43,342 nt of DNA from Gemmatimonadota bacterium. Its GTDB lineage: Bacteria > Gemmatimonadota > Gemmatimonadetes > Longimicrobiales > Gaopeijiaceae. The notes under the pieces were generated by a model that saw only the letters and a program-made list of their open reading frames with translations, was not told the origin of the DNA and ran no database searches. This document shows, piece by piece, positions 26,244 through 34,182 of this stretch (positions within the stretch are counted from its first letter, which is position 1; every line of letters starts with the position of its first letter). Made by a program: the position numbers and the translations under genes. The stretch is taken from assembly GCA_016873995.1 (NCBI GenBank), contig VGVR01000028.1:1-43342 (forward strand), given 5' to 3'.

Positions 26244-26430
26244 GGAGGCTCTGGACCGGTCTCGTGACCCGCGTGCAGGAATTCGCCGGCCTTCTCTGCG
26301 AACCCATGGGTGTCGGCGTAGTAGTAGGTGGAATGGGGACTCAACAGTCGAGTGTGCGATGAAGCCCGGCGGCTCTCGTGGTCGCCGGGCCCATCGCCTC
26401 CCGACGCCCTGTTGCGGACGGTTTCCGTCG

Positions 26431-27411
26431 ATGCCGAGGCTGAGTCGGACTCGGTTCGGGCTGGTGGCGATGGCCCTCCTCGCGATTCCGCATCCGGGCC
26501 TTGCCCAGACAGGAACCCGCTCCGAGCAGCTCGGCGGACCGGCCGTCGCCGACGACGGCCCCGGCATCCAGCGTTATGTATTCGCCGGAGTGGCAATCGA
26601 CTCATTTCGTGTCGGAGCGCCCTGGGAGACGCTGGCCAACGCGGTCAACGACCTCCGAGGCGTGCGCGAGATCCTGCGCGAGCAATACGAGTTCGAGTCG
26701 CCCGACGATTGGGTCCTGACGAACTCGGCGGCCACGGAGCGCGGCGTGGCCGGACTGCTCGACCAACTCTCCGACCCCAGCACCGGCGTGCGGGAAGGCG
26801 ACGCCCTCGTCTTCTTCTATGCGGGACACGGGACCGCGCACAGCGGACGGAGGTTTCTCGTGCCCCACGATGTCTCGAAGGCCGTCGCACAGGCGCAGAG
26901 TCAGTATCTCGGGATCGGCCAGCTCGTCAAACGCCTGAGCGACCTACCCGCCACGCACGTCCTCCTCATCCTCGACGCCTGCAAGAGCGGTCTCGCGCCC
27001 ACCAGTTCAGAGGGCCTAAAGGCAGACCTGAGCGCTGAATTGGAGATGTCGCAGGTGATCGACGAGATGATCGCCAACCGGAGCCGAATCGTGGTCACCT
27101 CCGCGGGTTCGGACCAACCCGCGGCTGACGGGAACGGGCCACTGGCCGGTCACTCCTTGTTCACCGGATACCTGATCGAGGGCCTCCAGCGTGCGGTCGA
27201 GGGCACGGCGCCGGAGGACAGCCTGCAGACCGAGCGCGGGCGGCCCACGGTCTGGAAAGCGTGCAGTTCATCGTCCCGTCCGAGGCCGGGACGCGCTTCG
27301 GTCCCGACGCGGGTTGGGGAGTCCTTCTTCTCCGCACCCGGCGCGCGGGACTCGCGGTGTCGCCCGGAGTCCCGATGGTCAGGAGAGGCGCGCCTCGGAC
27401 CCCCTACGTGA
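26431..27411 (+). CDS. Exported caspase-like (peptidase C14) protein, probable frameshift at the 3' end
   Basis: Caspase-type cysteine-protease domain: RYVFAGVAIDSF, LRGVREILREQYEF, the catalytic His in VFFYAGHGT and the catalytic Cys in LLILDACKSG, then VVTSAGSDQPA and HSLFTGYLIEGL. From ATG 26431 there is a signal peptide ending near GLAQTG, so the enzyme is exported or periplasmic; ATG 26359 is an alternative without signal logic. After RGRPT (about 27250) the frame continues as low-information Ser/Arg text to a stop at 27411, whereas sensible protein text (SVQFIVPSEAGTRFG) continues in another frame; restoring one C in GTCTGG near 27251 would join them. Bacterial caspase-like proteins cut after Arg/Lys or act in cell death and defence; the role here is unknown. 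Confidence 0.75.
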   Translation: MPRLSRTRFGLVAMALLAIPHPGLAQTGTRSEQLGGPAVADDGPGIQRYVFAGVAIDSFRVGAPWETLANAVNDLRGVREILREQYEFESPDDWVLTNSAATERGVAGLLDQLSDPSTGVREGDALVFFYAGHGTAHSGRRFLVPHDVSKAVAQAQSQYLGIGQLVKRLSDLPATHVLLILDACKSGLAPTSSEGLKADLSAELEMSQVIDEMIANRSRIVVTSAGSDQPAADGNGPLAGHSLFTGYLIEGLQRAVEGTAPEDSLQTERGRPTVWKACSSSSRPRPGRASVPTRVGESFFSAPGARDSRCRPESRWSGEARLGPPT

Positions 27412-27668
27412 GCTGGAGCGCCGAGACCGGCGAGTACCCGTGGGTGGGTGTGTACGCCTCGGCGTTCGTCGGAAACGCGGTTGGTTTGGTTGCTGCCTCC
27501 GCAGTCGCGAGCCAGTGCATGGATCTCGGTACGAGGCGCTTCTACCGTGGGCAGAACGCGTGTGGCGCGGGCCTCCTCCTCACGACCGGTGTCGTGATGG
27601 CGGTCCTGCCATCTTTTGGCGGGGCGCTAGGCGGACGCGTGGCGGGCTCGACTCCCCGCTCCCGATGA
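27261..27668 (+). CDS. Probable membrane-anchored C-terminal part of the caspase-like protein (out of frame)
   Basis: The frame opens at GTG 27261 but reads sensibly from about 27252 (LESVQFIVPSEAGTRFGPDAGWGVLLLRTRRAG). It ends with a hydrophobic region (VGVYASAFVGNAVGLVAASAVASQC and CGAGLLLTTGVVMAVLPSFGG), suggesting one or two membrane spans. There is no ribosome site for an independent start, so the best reading is the displaced 3' part of the caspase-like gene, separated by a 1-nt loss near 27251. If it is a separate gene, its product would be a small membrane protein of about 135 residues with no known family. Confidence 0.5.
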   Translation: MQFIVPSEAGTRFGPDAGWGVLLLRTRRAGLAVSPGVPMVRRGAPRTPYVSWSAETGEYPWVGVYASAFVGNAVGLVAASAVASQCMDLGTRRFYRGQNACGAGLLLTTGVVMAVLPSFGGALGGRVAGSTPRSR

Positions 27669-27678
27669 GCGGAGTCCC

Positions 27679-28161
27679 ATGCTGCGATCCCCGTTCTTGG
27701 CCGTCTGTCTGCTCCTGGGCGTGCAAGCCGCCCTCTCGGCCCAGACGCCCCCGAACCTCGACCAGCTGGTCGAGCGGCGCGGCGTGCGGATAGGAAATCC
27801 AAACGGTCTAGAGTGGGAGGGGGCGCGAGGCATGACCCCGCGCAACGGTAAGGTCGGTCGCGATCTCACGCTCGAGCAGGCCCGCGAAGCGGCGCGGTAT
27901 ACCGAGATAGCCGTGCTGGCGACCGTACGCGGCGCGCTCGGCAGCCTGGATCGCGTGAACCGCCTGGTGCGCACGCTGGGAATGGTGAACACGATTCCGG
28001 AGTTCACCGAGCAGCCTCAGGTCATCAACGGATTCAGCGATCTCATCGTCGAGGTCTTCGGCGAGACCGCGGGCAAGGGCGCGCGCGCGGCTGTCGGCAT
28101 GGGCTTACTGCCCGGCTCGATCCCGGTCGAGATCGAAACGATCTGGCAGGTCAGGGTCTGA
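27679..28161 (+). CDS. Exported RidA/YjgF-family protein
   Basis: 160 residues with a signal peptide (FLAVCLLLGVQAALSAQ) followed by a RidA-like domain: RIGNPNGLEWEGARGM, DLTLEQAREAARYTEIAVLATVRGALGSLDRVNRLVRTLGMVN, FSDLIVEVFGETAGKGARAAVGMGLLPGSIPVEIETIWQV. The domain trimerises and, in cytosolic RidA, deaminates reactive enamines/imines; the usual catalytic Arg before a VGxxxLP pattern appears as ARAAVGMGLLPGS. An exported form is unusual. ATG 27679 has GGAG 5 bp upstream and follows the caspase gene by 10 bp, suggesting one transcript. Confidence 0.88.
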   Translation: MLRSPFLAVCLLLGVQAALSAQTPPNLDQLVERRGVRIGNPNGLEWEGARGMTPRNGKVGRDLTLEQAREAARYTEIAVLATVRGALGSLDRVNRLVRTLGMVNTIPEFTEQPQVINGFSDLIVEVFGETAGKGARAAVGMGLLPGSIPVEIETIWQVRV

Positions 28162-28305
28162 CCGTGTGTCGCCACGGGTTGACGTGCGCGGGGCCGCAAC
28201 GACCCCTGGCGCGCGTGGTCGCGGACCCGACCTGCCCGTGATGCTCCGGCCGGCGAACTTCCGCGCTGGCCGCGCGTCATCGGATCACAAACCGCACCCG
28301 CGCAT

Positions 28306-28965
28306 CTAGTGCGCGGGCCAGCCGACGCTGAGGGACGTGAAGACGACCAGGCTGATCTCATCGTCTTCGCCGCCGAACGGAATGCGGGTGAGGGGCTGAA
28401 TGGTCAGCCGATCGCGGAAGCCAAAGCCGACGCCGAGGTCGGCAACGCCGGACGTGAAGGTCTCGGACAGCGAGCCGACGTCCCGTTCGTCGACGTCCTG
28501 CGACAGGTACTCGTAGCGGACCCCGGCGCTGGGGACGACGGTGAGCAGCGACAGGCGGATGGGCAGACCGAGCGCAACGCCCGCCGAAGCTCCCCAGGAG
28601 GTCACCTTGATGCCGGCGACGTCATCGTCCGGGCCGACTCCGAACGTGCCGCCCGCGATCGGGCACAGCTGCGCCCGGCCGAGCGGCCATTGGAGCCCGA
28701 ACTCGAGAAACCCGAACGACGAGCTTTGAACGAGTCCGGCGTAGCTCACCCTGCCGCCCCCCAGATTCGCGAACAGGTTGTCCGGCCGGCCTGCTCCGAT
28801 GCCCGCCGCGTAGACCGTTGCGGAATCCAGGAACTGAGCGGTCGCGTTGAGGTGGACCGAGCCCGCTGCGAACGAAGGGAGCCCCAGACACGCCTGAGCG
28901 CTCGCAAGCGACGCGCGTGTGGCCAGTGCCGCGAATACCAGCGTCAGTATCGTCAGCCGTTGCAT
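28306..28965 (-). CDS. Outer-membrane beta-barrel-like protein
   Basis: 219 residues with a signal peptide ending near SLASAQ. Alternating aromatic/hydrophobic strands with Gly turns (SVHLNATAQFLD, SSFGFLEFGLQWPLG, GASAGVALGLPIRL, GVRYEYLSQD, SGVADLGVGFGFRDRL) and the ending LVVFTSLSVGW fit a small eight-stranded barrel, though the very last residues (PAH) differ from the usual terminal Phe. Last gene of a four-gene set with a cupredoxin, DUF1501 and DUF1800. The 144 bp to the convergent RidA gene show no gene. Confidence 0.75.
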   Translation of the reverse strand: MQRLTILTLVFAALATRASLASAQACLGLPSFAAGSVHLNATAQFLDSATVYAAGIGAGRPDNLFANLGGGRVSYAGLVQSSSFGFLEFGLQWPLGRAQLCPIAGGTFGVGPDDDVAGIKVTSWGASAGVALGLPIRLSLLTVVPSAGVRYEYLSQDVDERDVGSLSETFTSGVADLGVGFGFRDRLTIQPLTRIPFGGEDDEISLVVFTSLSVGWPAH

Positions 28966-28978
28966 GATGTTCTCTTGG

Positions 28979-29326
28979 CTACCGCACCTGCACCACGCCG
29001 CTCATGCCGGGGTGGAGTGTGCAGTCGTAGGGGAAGTTGCCCGCGACGGCGAACGTGCGAGTCACCACCCGATTGCTCGTCCGCTGAATGTCGGCCGGAG
29101 CTCCCGGCGTCCGCTCGAAGATCACGTTGTGCGGCTCGGCCGGGAAATCGAAGTTCACCGATCCGCCGGCTTTGACCGCCGTAATGAAGGGCACGAACGA
29201 GAAGCCGGGCATCGAGACGACGGCCGCGTCGGAAGCGCCGCTGTCGGGCTCCGTCCCGGCATCGCCACCGCAGGCTGCTGTGAGCGTGACGGCGGCCGCG
29301 AAAACCAGGAATCGCTTCGTCCGCAT
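28979..29326 (-). CDS. Blue-copper (plastocyanin/azurin-like) lipoprotein
   Basis: 115 residues. Lipobox TAACGG (AAC) follows a short signal. The cupredoxin copper ligands are all visible: His in EPHNVIF, then Cys and His in YDCTLHPGM and Met in GM at the end of the domain, the H…C..H..M arrangement of type 1 copper. It should carry electrons at the outer or inner membrane face. It starts 9 bp after the stop of the DUF1501 gene and precedes the barrel gene, so it belongs to this operon. Confidence 0.9.
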   Translation of the reverse strand: MRTKRFLVFAAAVTLTAACGGDAGTEPDSGASDAAVVSMPGFSFVPFITAVKAGGSVNFDFPAEPHNVIFERTPGAPADIQRTSNRVVTRTFAVAGNFPYDCTLHPGMSGVVQVR

Positions 29327-29335
29327 CTCGGCATC

Positions 29336-30643
29336 CTACCTGGTCACGCCCCACGTCTTCGGCACGTAATCCGGGAAGACGACCGAGAGGTTGGGGTTGC
29401 CGAGCCGGTTCTTGACGATCTCGGCCAGCACGTCGCGGTGATCGAGCGTGACCTTCAAGTCCTGTCCGTTCTCCAGGTTCTCACGAGCGAGGCCGGGCCA
29501 GTTGTTCAGGAGCACGCGGCCGCCCGTGATGTCGCGACCCATGGCGAACATGCAGCTGCCGCGACCGTGGTCGGTGCCGAAGCTGCCGTTCTGCCGCACG
29601 TTGCGTCCGAACTCGGAGAGGACCACCACGGTCACGTTCTGCGCCAGACCGCTGGCGATCACGTCGGCGTGGAAAGCGCCCAGCGAGCCGGCGAAGTTCA
29701 CCATCGTGTTGTACATCGAGCCCGAGAGCGGATTCTGGTCGGAATGCGTGTCCCAGCCTCCGAGGTCGATCTGTATGGCCTCGACGCCGACGTCGGCCTT
29801 GATCAGAGCCGCGGCGGAGCGCAGGCCTCGACCATAGCTCGTATTCGGATACACCGCGCCGTTGGCCGGGCGATAGCCGGCGAAGTCGATCAGTCGCAGC
29901 AGCCCGATCGTGTTCAACACATCCAGCGACGCCGAGCGCACCGGCTCCGGACTCGGCGTGTAGTCGTTGCGCAGCCAGGTGGCGCGCTGGTCCCGAGTCG
30001 CGGCGGCGCCGCCGATGGCGAAGTTCGCCGGGTCGGGGATCGGCAGCGTGCGGGGCGCGCCGACCAGCGTCTTCGGCAAGCCGCTCGAGAGGCCGAGGGC
30101 TCGCAGCGGAGCGTTCGTGCGCATGGGTGTGGTCACGGCCAGATGCCGGCCGAGCCAACCCGTCACGATGCTCTGGTCACGCGGCTTGCCCACTTCCATG
30201 AAGCGCTGCGCGTCGAAGTGCGAGCGGGACGAATCGATCGAGCCGCTCGCGTGGATGATCAGCAGGTGTCCCGCCTGGAAAGCCGGCACCAGGGCGTTCA
30301 TCGCTTGCGGGAACGCGAACCTGCTGTCCAACGCGATACCCCGGTTCGCGGCCGAGCTGTCGGGCCGCGGAATCGCGATCGTGGGGCGGCCCGCGTAGTA
30401 GTTCGCGTCGAAGAACGGCACGCAGAGCGTGAGCCCGTCCGCGCCGCCGCGCAGGAAGATAGACACGATGACGTCGCGCGTCGTATCCGCCGACTCGGCC
30501 AGCACGACCTTCGGAAGCCACGCCGGAAAGATCGGCACGACCGCGGTCGCGCCCGCCGCTGCTGCGCCGGCAAGGAAATGGCGCCGCGAAAGCTCTCTGT
30601 ACTCGCTGCAGCCGCCGCAGTCTTCGTGATCGTTGACGCTCAT
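29336..30643 (-). CDS. DUF1501 exported protein
   Basis: 435 residues. The Tat signal reads SRRHFLAGAAAAGATAVVPIFPAW. Family motifs: IVSIFLRGGADGLTLCVPFFDANYYAGRPTIA, IHASGSIDSSRSHFDAQRFME, VEAIQIDLGGWDTHSDQ, VVVLSEFGRNVRQNGSFGTDHGRGSCMFAMG. The fold belongs to the alkaline-phosphatase/sulfatase superfamily, so a metal hydrolase in the periplasm is plausible, but substrates are unknown. GGAGG lies 9 bp before the ATG. It follows the DUF1800 gene, a pairing seen across several phyla. Confidence 0.93.
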   Translation of the reverse strand: MSVNDHEDCGGCSEYRELSRRHFLAGAAAAGATAVVPIFPAWLPKVVLAESADTTRDVIVSIFLRGGADGLTLCVPFFDANYYAGRPTIAIPRPDSSAANRGIALDSRFAFPQAMNALVPAFQAGHLLIIHASGSIDSSRSHFDAQRFMEVGKPRDQSIVTGWLGRHLAVTTPMRTNAPLRALGLSSGLPKTLVGAPRTLPIPDPANFAIGGAAATRDQRATWLRNDYTPSPEPVRSASLDVLNTIGLLRLIDFAGYRPANGAVYPNTSYGRGLRSAAALIKADVGVEAIQIDLGGWDTHSDQNPLSGSMYNTMVNFAGSLGAFHADVIASGLAQNVTVVVLSEFGRNVRQNGSFGTDHGRGSCMFAMGRDITGGRVLLNNWPGLARENLENGQDLKVTLDHRDVLAEIVKNRLGNPNLSVVFPDYVPKTWGVTR

Positions 30644-30695
30644 GCTTGGTTGCCTCCGACAGGGTAAGGTCGTTCCCGGTGCCGCTGCCCGTCGC

Positions 30696-32270
30696 TCAGA
30701 ACCACTGGAACGTGGCCGAGCTGAGCGCCAGCGCGAACGCTTCCCGAACGCGAGCCGCGTCTGCTCCGCCGGACAAATGCGCGCTGATCTGCTGCCTCAG
30801 CGTGGCGGGCATTTCGCCGCCGAACGCGCGCTGGTTGATCGCCTCCGTGATCCCGGCCGCCGTGTGCACCTTCATCAGCGGCGCCACGTCCACCACGACG
30901 TCACCCGCGCCGAGACCGGTCAGGAAGCTGCAGAAGTTCCAGCGCTGCAGAATCAGACCGGCCCACCAGTCTACCGTGTCCGGGTAGCCGTCCGGATCCT
31001 CCCACTGAAAGAGCGGCTGCCCCAGCACGTTGAGCTGCACGTTGAGCTGCCGCGTCCCGATGCCACCGATCGTCGTCACGGTGGGTTGGGTCGCACGTAG
31101 ACCCGCGAGCACGAGCTGATAGGGCTGCCTGTATTTCGCCGGCGCCGCCAACAGATTCGCTGGCGTCAGGATGTCGCGGATCATCGCTGGAATGTCGCCG
31201 CCCGTACGCGTGAACGTCGCGGCCACCTTCTCGACCAGCGCGGGCGGCGGATCGTTCTGGAGCAGCCACTTGATCATCTTCGTGGCGATGAACCTCGCCG
31301 TGCTCGGGTGCGCGAGCAGGGTGCTCAGCACGTATTCGCCGTCGCGAATCCCCTCCTCACCCACGCTCGGCGACATGGCCGTGATGACGGTTCCGAGCAC
31401 GGTCTTCGCCCTGAAGTCGTGGCCAGACGGGTCGAAGCGGAAATTGCCACGGCCCTGAATCGTCCAACCCGTCAGACAGCGCGTCACTTCCTCGACGTCC
31501 GTTTGCGTGTAACCGCCATCGACGCCCAGCGTGTGCAGCTCCATCAGCTCGCGCGCGTAATTCTGATTCACGTTGCCACCGCGACTGCGCGTGTTGTCCA
31601 GGTACTCGAGCATCGCCGGACTGTGTGCGCTCGCACGCAGCAGGTCGGGGAACTTGCCGAGCGCGTGCTTGCGAATGACCTCGCGGTCGTCGATCACCTT
31701 GAGGTATTGGACTTTCGGGTAGTAGATGTTGAAGTGATCGCTCCAGAAGTGCACCATGCGCTCGTAGAGCTGTCGCTTCGAGAACGCGGCGCGGTACAGC
31801 GTGGATTCTACGAGTTGTCTTTCCAGGAGCCCCTGGTCCAACGCGTAGAGCCCGGGCCCGTCCAGCGCCAGCGCCGGATAATTCTTCGCGACGAACATCT
31901 CGACCGCACTGTCGTCGATCGCCGTCGGATGTAGATGGCGCTCGAGGGTGCGATTGAACCCGAGCGAACGCGCGCGTGTCAACTCTTCTTCGGTCACGCC
32001 GTTCGTGATGCGGCGCACCAGCCGGACCAGCGAGTCGCCCGGCGCAGGCGGCGCTTTCGGGCGCGTCGTATGCGGCCGCACCACGCGCTGCGCGGAGGCG
32101 CTGCGGGCCGTGAGCAACGTGGCGGCCGCGACGGCAGCGCCGACTCCGAACAGCTTCCGGCGCGTCGCCTTCGGCTCACACCTCACCGTCTCGGACGACG
32201 CATTCGCGACGTCGCAGGCCGCACCCTCTTCCGGCGCGATGGACTCGGTTTCCTCGATCGAAATGCTCAT
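30696..32270 (-). CDS. DUF1800 exported protein
   Basis: 524 residues from ATG 32270 (GAGGCG upstream). A Tat-type signal (TRRKLFGVGAAVAAATLL) follows a 30-residue N-terminal extension. DUF1800 text: LVRLVRRITNGVTEEELTRAR, ERMVHFWSDHFNIYYPK, LRASAHSPAMLEYLDN, RELMELHTLGVDGGYTQTDVEEVTRCLTGW. The function of the family is unknown; it is usually encoded next to DUF1501 and exported. The open frame extends upstream to 32402 without support. The next gene, DUF1501, starts 52 bp after its stop. Confidence 0.93.
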   Translation of the reverse strand: MSISIEETESIAPEEGAACDVANASSETVRCEPKATRRKLFGVGAAVAAATLLTARSASAQRVVRPHTTRPKAPPAPGDSLVRLVRRITNGVTEEELTRARSLGFNRTLERHLHPTAIDDSAVEMFVAKNYPALALDGPGLYALDQGLLERQLVESTLYRAAFSKRQLYERMVHFWSDHFNIYYPKVQYLKVIDDREVIRKHALGKFPDLLRASAHSPAMLEYLDNTRSRGGNVNQNYARELMELHTLGVDGGYTQTDVEEVTRCLTGWTIQGRGNFRFDPSGHDFRAKTVLGTVITAMSPSVGEEGIRDGEYVLSTLLAHPSTARFIATKMIKWLLQNDPPPALVEKVAATFTRTGGDIPAMIRDILTPANLLAAPAKYRQPYQLVLAGLRATQPTVTTIGGIGTRQLNVQLNVLGQPLFQWEDPDGYPDTVDWWAGLILQRWNFCSFLTGLGAGDVVVDVAPLMKVHTAAGITEAINQRAFGGEMPATLRQQISAHLSGGADAARVREAFALALSSATFQWF

Positions 32271-32472
32271 GGGGGCGCCTCGTCGGCCAGCGTGATGTTT
32301 GTATCGAACCACTCCTGCCCATGCATGTAATGCTCGACGACTCCAACTTCTGACAACTACCTCAAAGACAGTGCAGCGAAACCAGCGCGTCGCACAAGGC
32401 AAGGCCGGGTCAGCGGGGCGGGGCGCTGGATGGGCTGTAAACGATTGTAATAACGCTAGTTAAGGCCAGAAA

Positions 32473-32973
32473 TTAGGATCCGCCCACATCCGCGTCCTCC
32501 TCCTCACCGCCCGGCCGCCCATCCCGACCGAACGACAGCAGATCGAACCCCAAGGCGTCGCGTTCTCCGGGGGATCGGTACACGTACGGCCGGTCCCAGG
32601 GATCGAGTGGCACGGCGCGGCGCAGATACGGGCCGCGCCAGTTCGCCGGAATCGGCGGACGAGTCGGTTTCTCGCGCAACGCCGCCAAGCCCTGCTCGGT
32701 GGTCGGATACATTCCGTTGTCGAGACGATAACTGTCGAGCGCGGTGCTGAGCAGCTCGATCTGGGTGCGCGCGGTCGTGGTTTTGGCTTCGGATACGCGG
32801 CCGAAGATCTGGATTCCGACGAGTCCTGCGAGGAGGCCGAGGACACTGATGACGACGATCAACTCGAGCAGGGTCAGGCCGGCGCGCGCGCGCGACTCGG
32901 GGCCGCGGCGCGGGCGTACGGCTGCGGCGTGCCGAGGGAGTTGCCGATCGGCGGATCTACCTTCCGCGCTCAT
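32473..32973 (-). CDS. gspG: GspG, major pseudopilin of the type II secretion system
   Basis: Builds the periplasmic piston of the T2SS. The 166-residue precursor has a long basic leader (about 32 residues) then the type III cleavage site RAG|LTLLELIVVISVLG, with Glu at +5 but Leu instead of the usual Phe at +1. The C-terminal part matches GspG: TALDSYRLDNGMYPTTEQGL, W-RGPYLR, VPLDPWDRPYVYRSPGE, FDLLSFGRDG. Its start overlaps the gspF stop by 4 bp. It is the last gene of the operon. Confidence 0.92.
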   Translation of the reverse strand: MSAEGRSADRQLPRHAAAVRPRRGPESRARAGLTLLELIVVISVLGLLAGLVGIQIFGRVSEAKTTTARTQIELLSTALDSYRLDNGMYPTTEQGLAALREKPTRPPIPANWRGPYLRRAVPLDPWDRPYVYRSPGERDALGFDLLSFGRDGRPGGEEEDADVGGS

Positions 32974-34169
32974 AATACGCTCGCGTTCAGGCTGTAGATC
33001 GCCTGCAGCATGGCCAGTGCGACAAAGCCGACGATCAAGGCGAAGAGCAGAATCAAAGCCGGCTCGATGACGGCGACCAGCGTCCGCAGCGCTCGGGCGA
33101 CGTCGTTATCGTACGAGTCCGCCACACGGAGACACAAGTCGTCGAGCCGGCCGCTTTCTTCGCCGACCGCGATCATCTCGGTCGCGAGCGCAGGCAGCGT
33201 GCCGGTGAGCGCAGCGTGCAGCGGCGTGCCACGACGCACCTCCTCGGTGGCGCGGTCCAGCGTGGCGCCGAGCGCGGCATTCGCGACGATCGCGCGCGCG
33301 ACGCGCAGCGAGGGAAGGATCGGGTGCCCGCTGCCCAGCAGCAGGGCGAGCGCGCGCGTGAAGCGAGCGGTAGTGTGGTTGATCTCGAGCCGGCCGACCA
33401 GCGGCGTGCGTATGCGCCAGGCGTGCCAGCGGCGGCGGTTGTCGGGCCGCGCCAGCCAGGAGCGCCAGGCGAGCGCGAGCAACGTGCCCACGAGCAGGAG
33501 CAGCCACCAGCCATCGACCACCACGGTGCTCGCGCCCACGAGCAGCCGGGTCGACAGAGGCAGAGCGCCGCCGACGTCCTCCAGCATGGCCACGAACCGA
33601 GGCACCACGAAGAGCAGCAGGATGAGGGTTCCGACTCCTGAAGCGATGGCCATGAGCGCCGGATACAGGAGGGCGGATCGGATGCGCGCGCGCAGCTCGA
33701 CCAGCTCTTCGAGGTGATCGGCGATGCGCGTCATGGTCTCATCGAGCGCGCCGCTCTCCTCGCCCGCCGCGACTAGCGTGACAAAGAGCGAGCTGAAGAC
33801 TGTGGGATGCTCGGCTAGCGCCTGGGCCAGACTCGAGCCGCGCCGCACTTCCGCGCGCACGCGGCGCGCCGCGTCGGCCACTTCCGCATGACTGGCCTGC
33901 TCGGCCGCGAACCCGAGCGCGCGATCGAGCGCGATCCCGGCGCTCAGCATCGTGGCCATGGTCCGTGCCAGCAGGGCAACGGCCGGCGCCCGCCCGCGCG
34001 CCCCGCGCCGAGGCGTTCGCTGTGCGTGGGCGAGCGACGCCAGCTCGATCGGGTAGAGGGTCTGCCGGTGCAGCTCCTCGATCGCGCCGCGCTGCGACGG
34101 CGCCTGCACGACCCCCTCGACGAGCTGTCCCTCGGCCGTCGCGGCGCGGTAGCGAAAGCTCAGCGTCAT
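32970..34169 (-). CDS. gspF: GspF, inner-membrane platform protein of the T2SS
   Basis: 399 residues. Two related T2SSF domains, each with a conserved helix bundle: LARTMATMLSAGIALDRALGF … GESSALDETM-type text (EESGALDETMTRIADHLEEL) and its repeat LLLGSGHPILPSLRVA … EESGRLDDLCLRVADSYDND. Three membrane spans sit at about 170-190, 215-235 and 370-392. It anchors the GspE ATPase to the platform. The start follows gspE by 13 bp; the end overlaps gspG by 4 bp. Confidence 0.93.
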   Translation of the reverse strand: MTLSFRYRAATAEGQLVEGVVQAPSQRGAIEELHRQTLYPIELASLAHAQRTPRRGARGRAPAVALLARTMATMLSAGIALDRALGFAAEQASHAEVADAARRVRAEVRRGSSLAQALAEHPTVFSSLFVTLVAAGEESGALDETMTRIADHLEELVELRARIRSALLYPALMAIASGVGTLILLLFVVPRFVAMLEDVGGALPLSTRLLVGASTVVVDGWWLLLLVGTLLALAWRSWLARPDNRRRWHAWRIRTPLVGRLEINHTTARFTRALALLLGSGHPILPSLRVARAIVANAALGATLDRATEEVRRGTPLHAALTGTLPALATEMIAVGEESGRLDDLCLRVADSYDNDVARALRTLVAVIEPALILLFALIVGFVALAMLQAIYSLNASVL

Positions 34170-34182
34170 CCGCGCCAGATCA

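Noticed and set aside
25016..26362. 448-codon plus-strand open frame through the response-regulator and H1-like genes
   Set aside because: Its centre is Glu/Gly repeats caused by the Lys-codon repeats of the H1-like gene read in another frame.
28919..30667. 582-codon plus-strand open frame opposite DUF1501 and the cupredoxin
   Set aside because: Antisense shadow: the real minus-strand genes carry Tat/lipo signals and family motifs, this frame has none.
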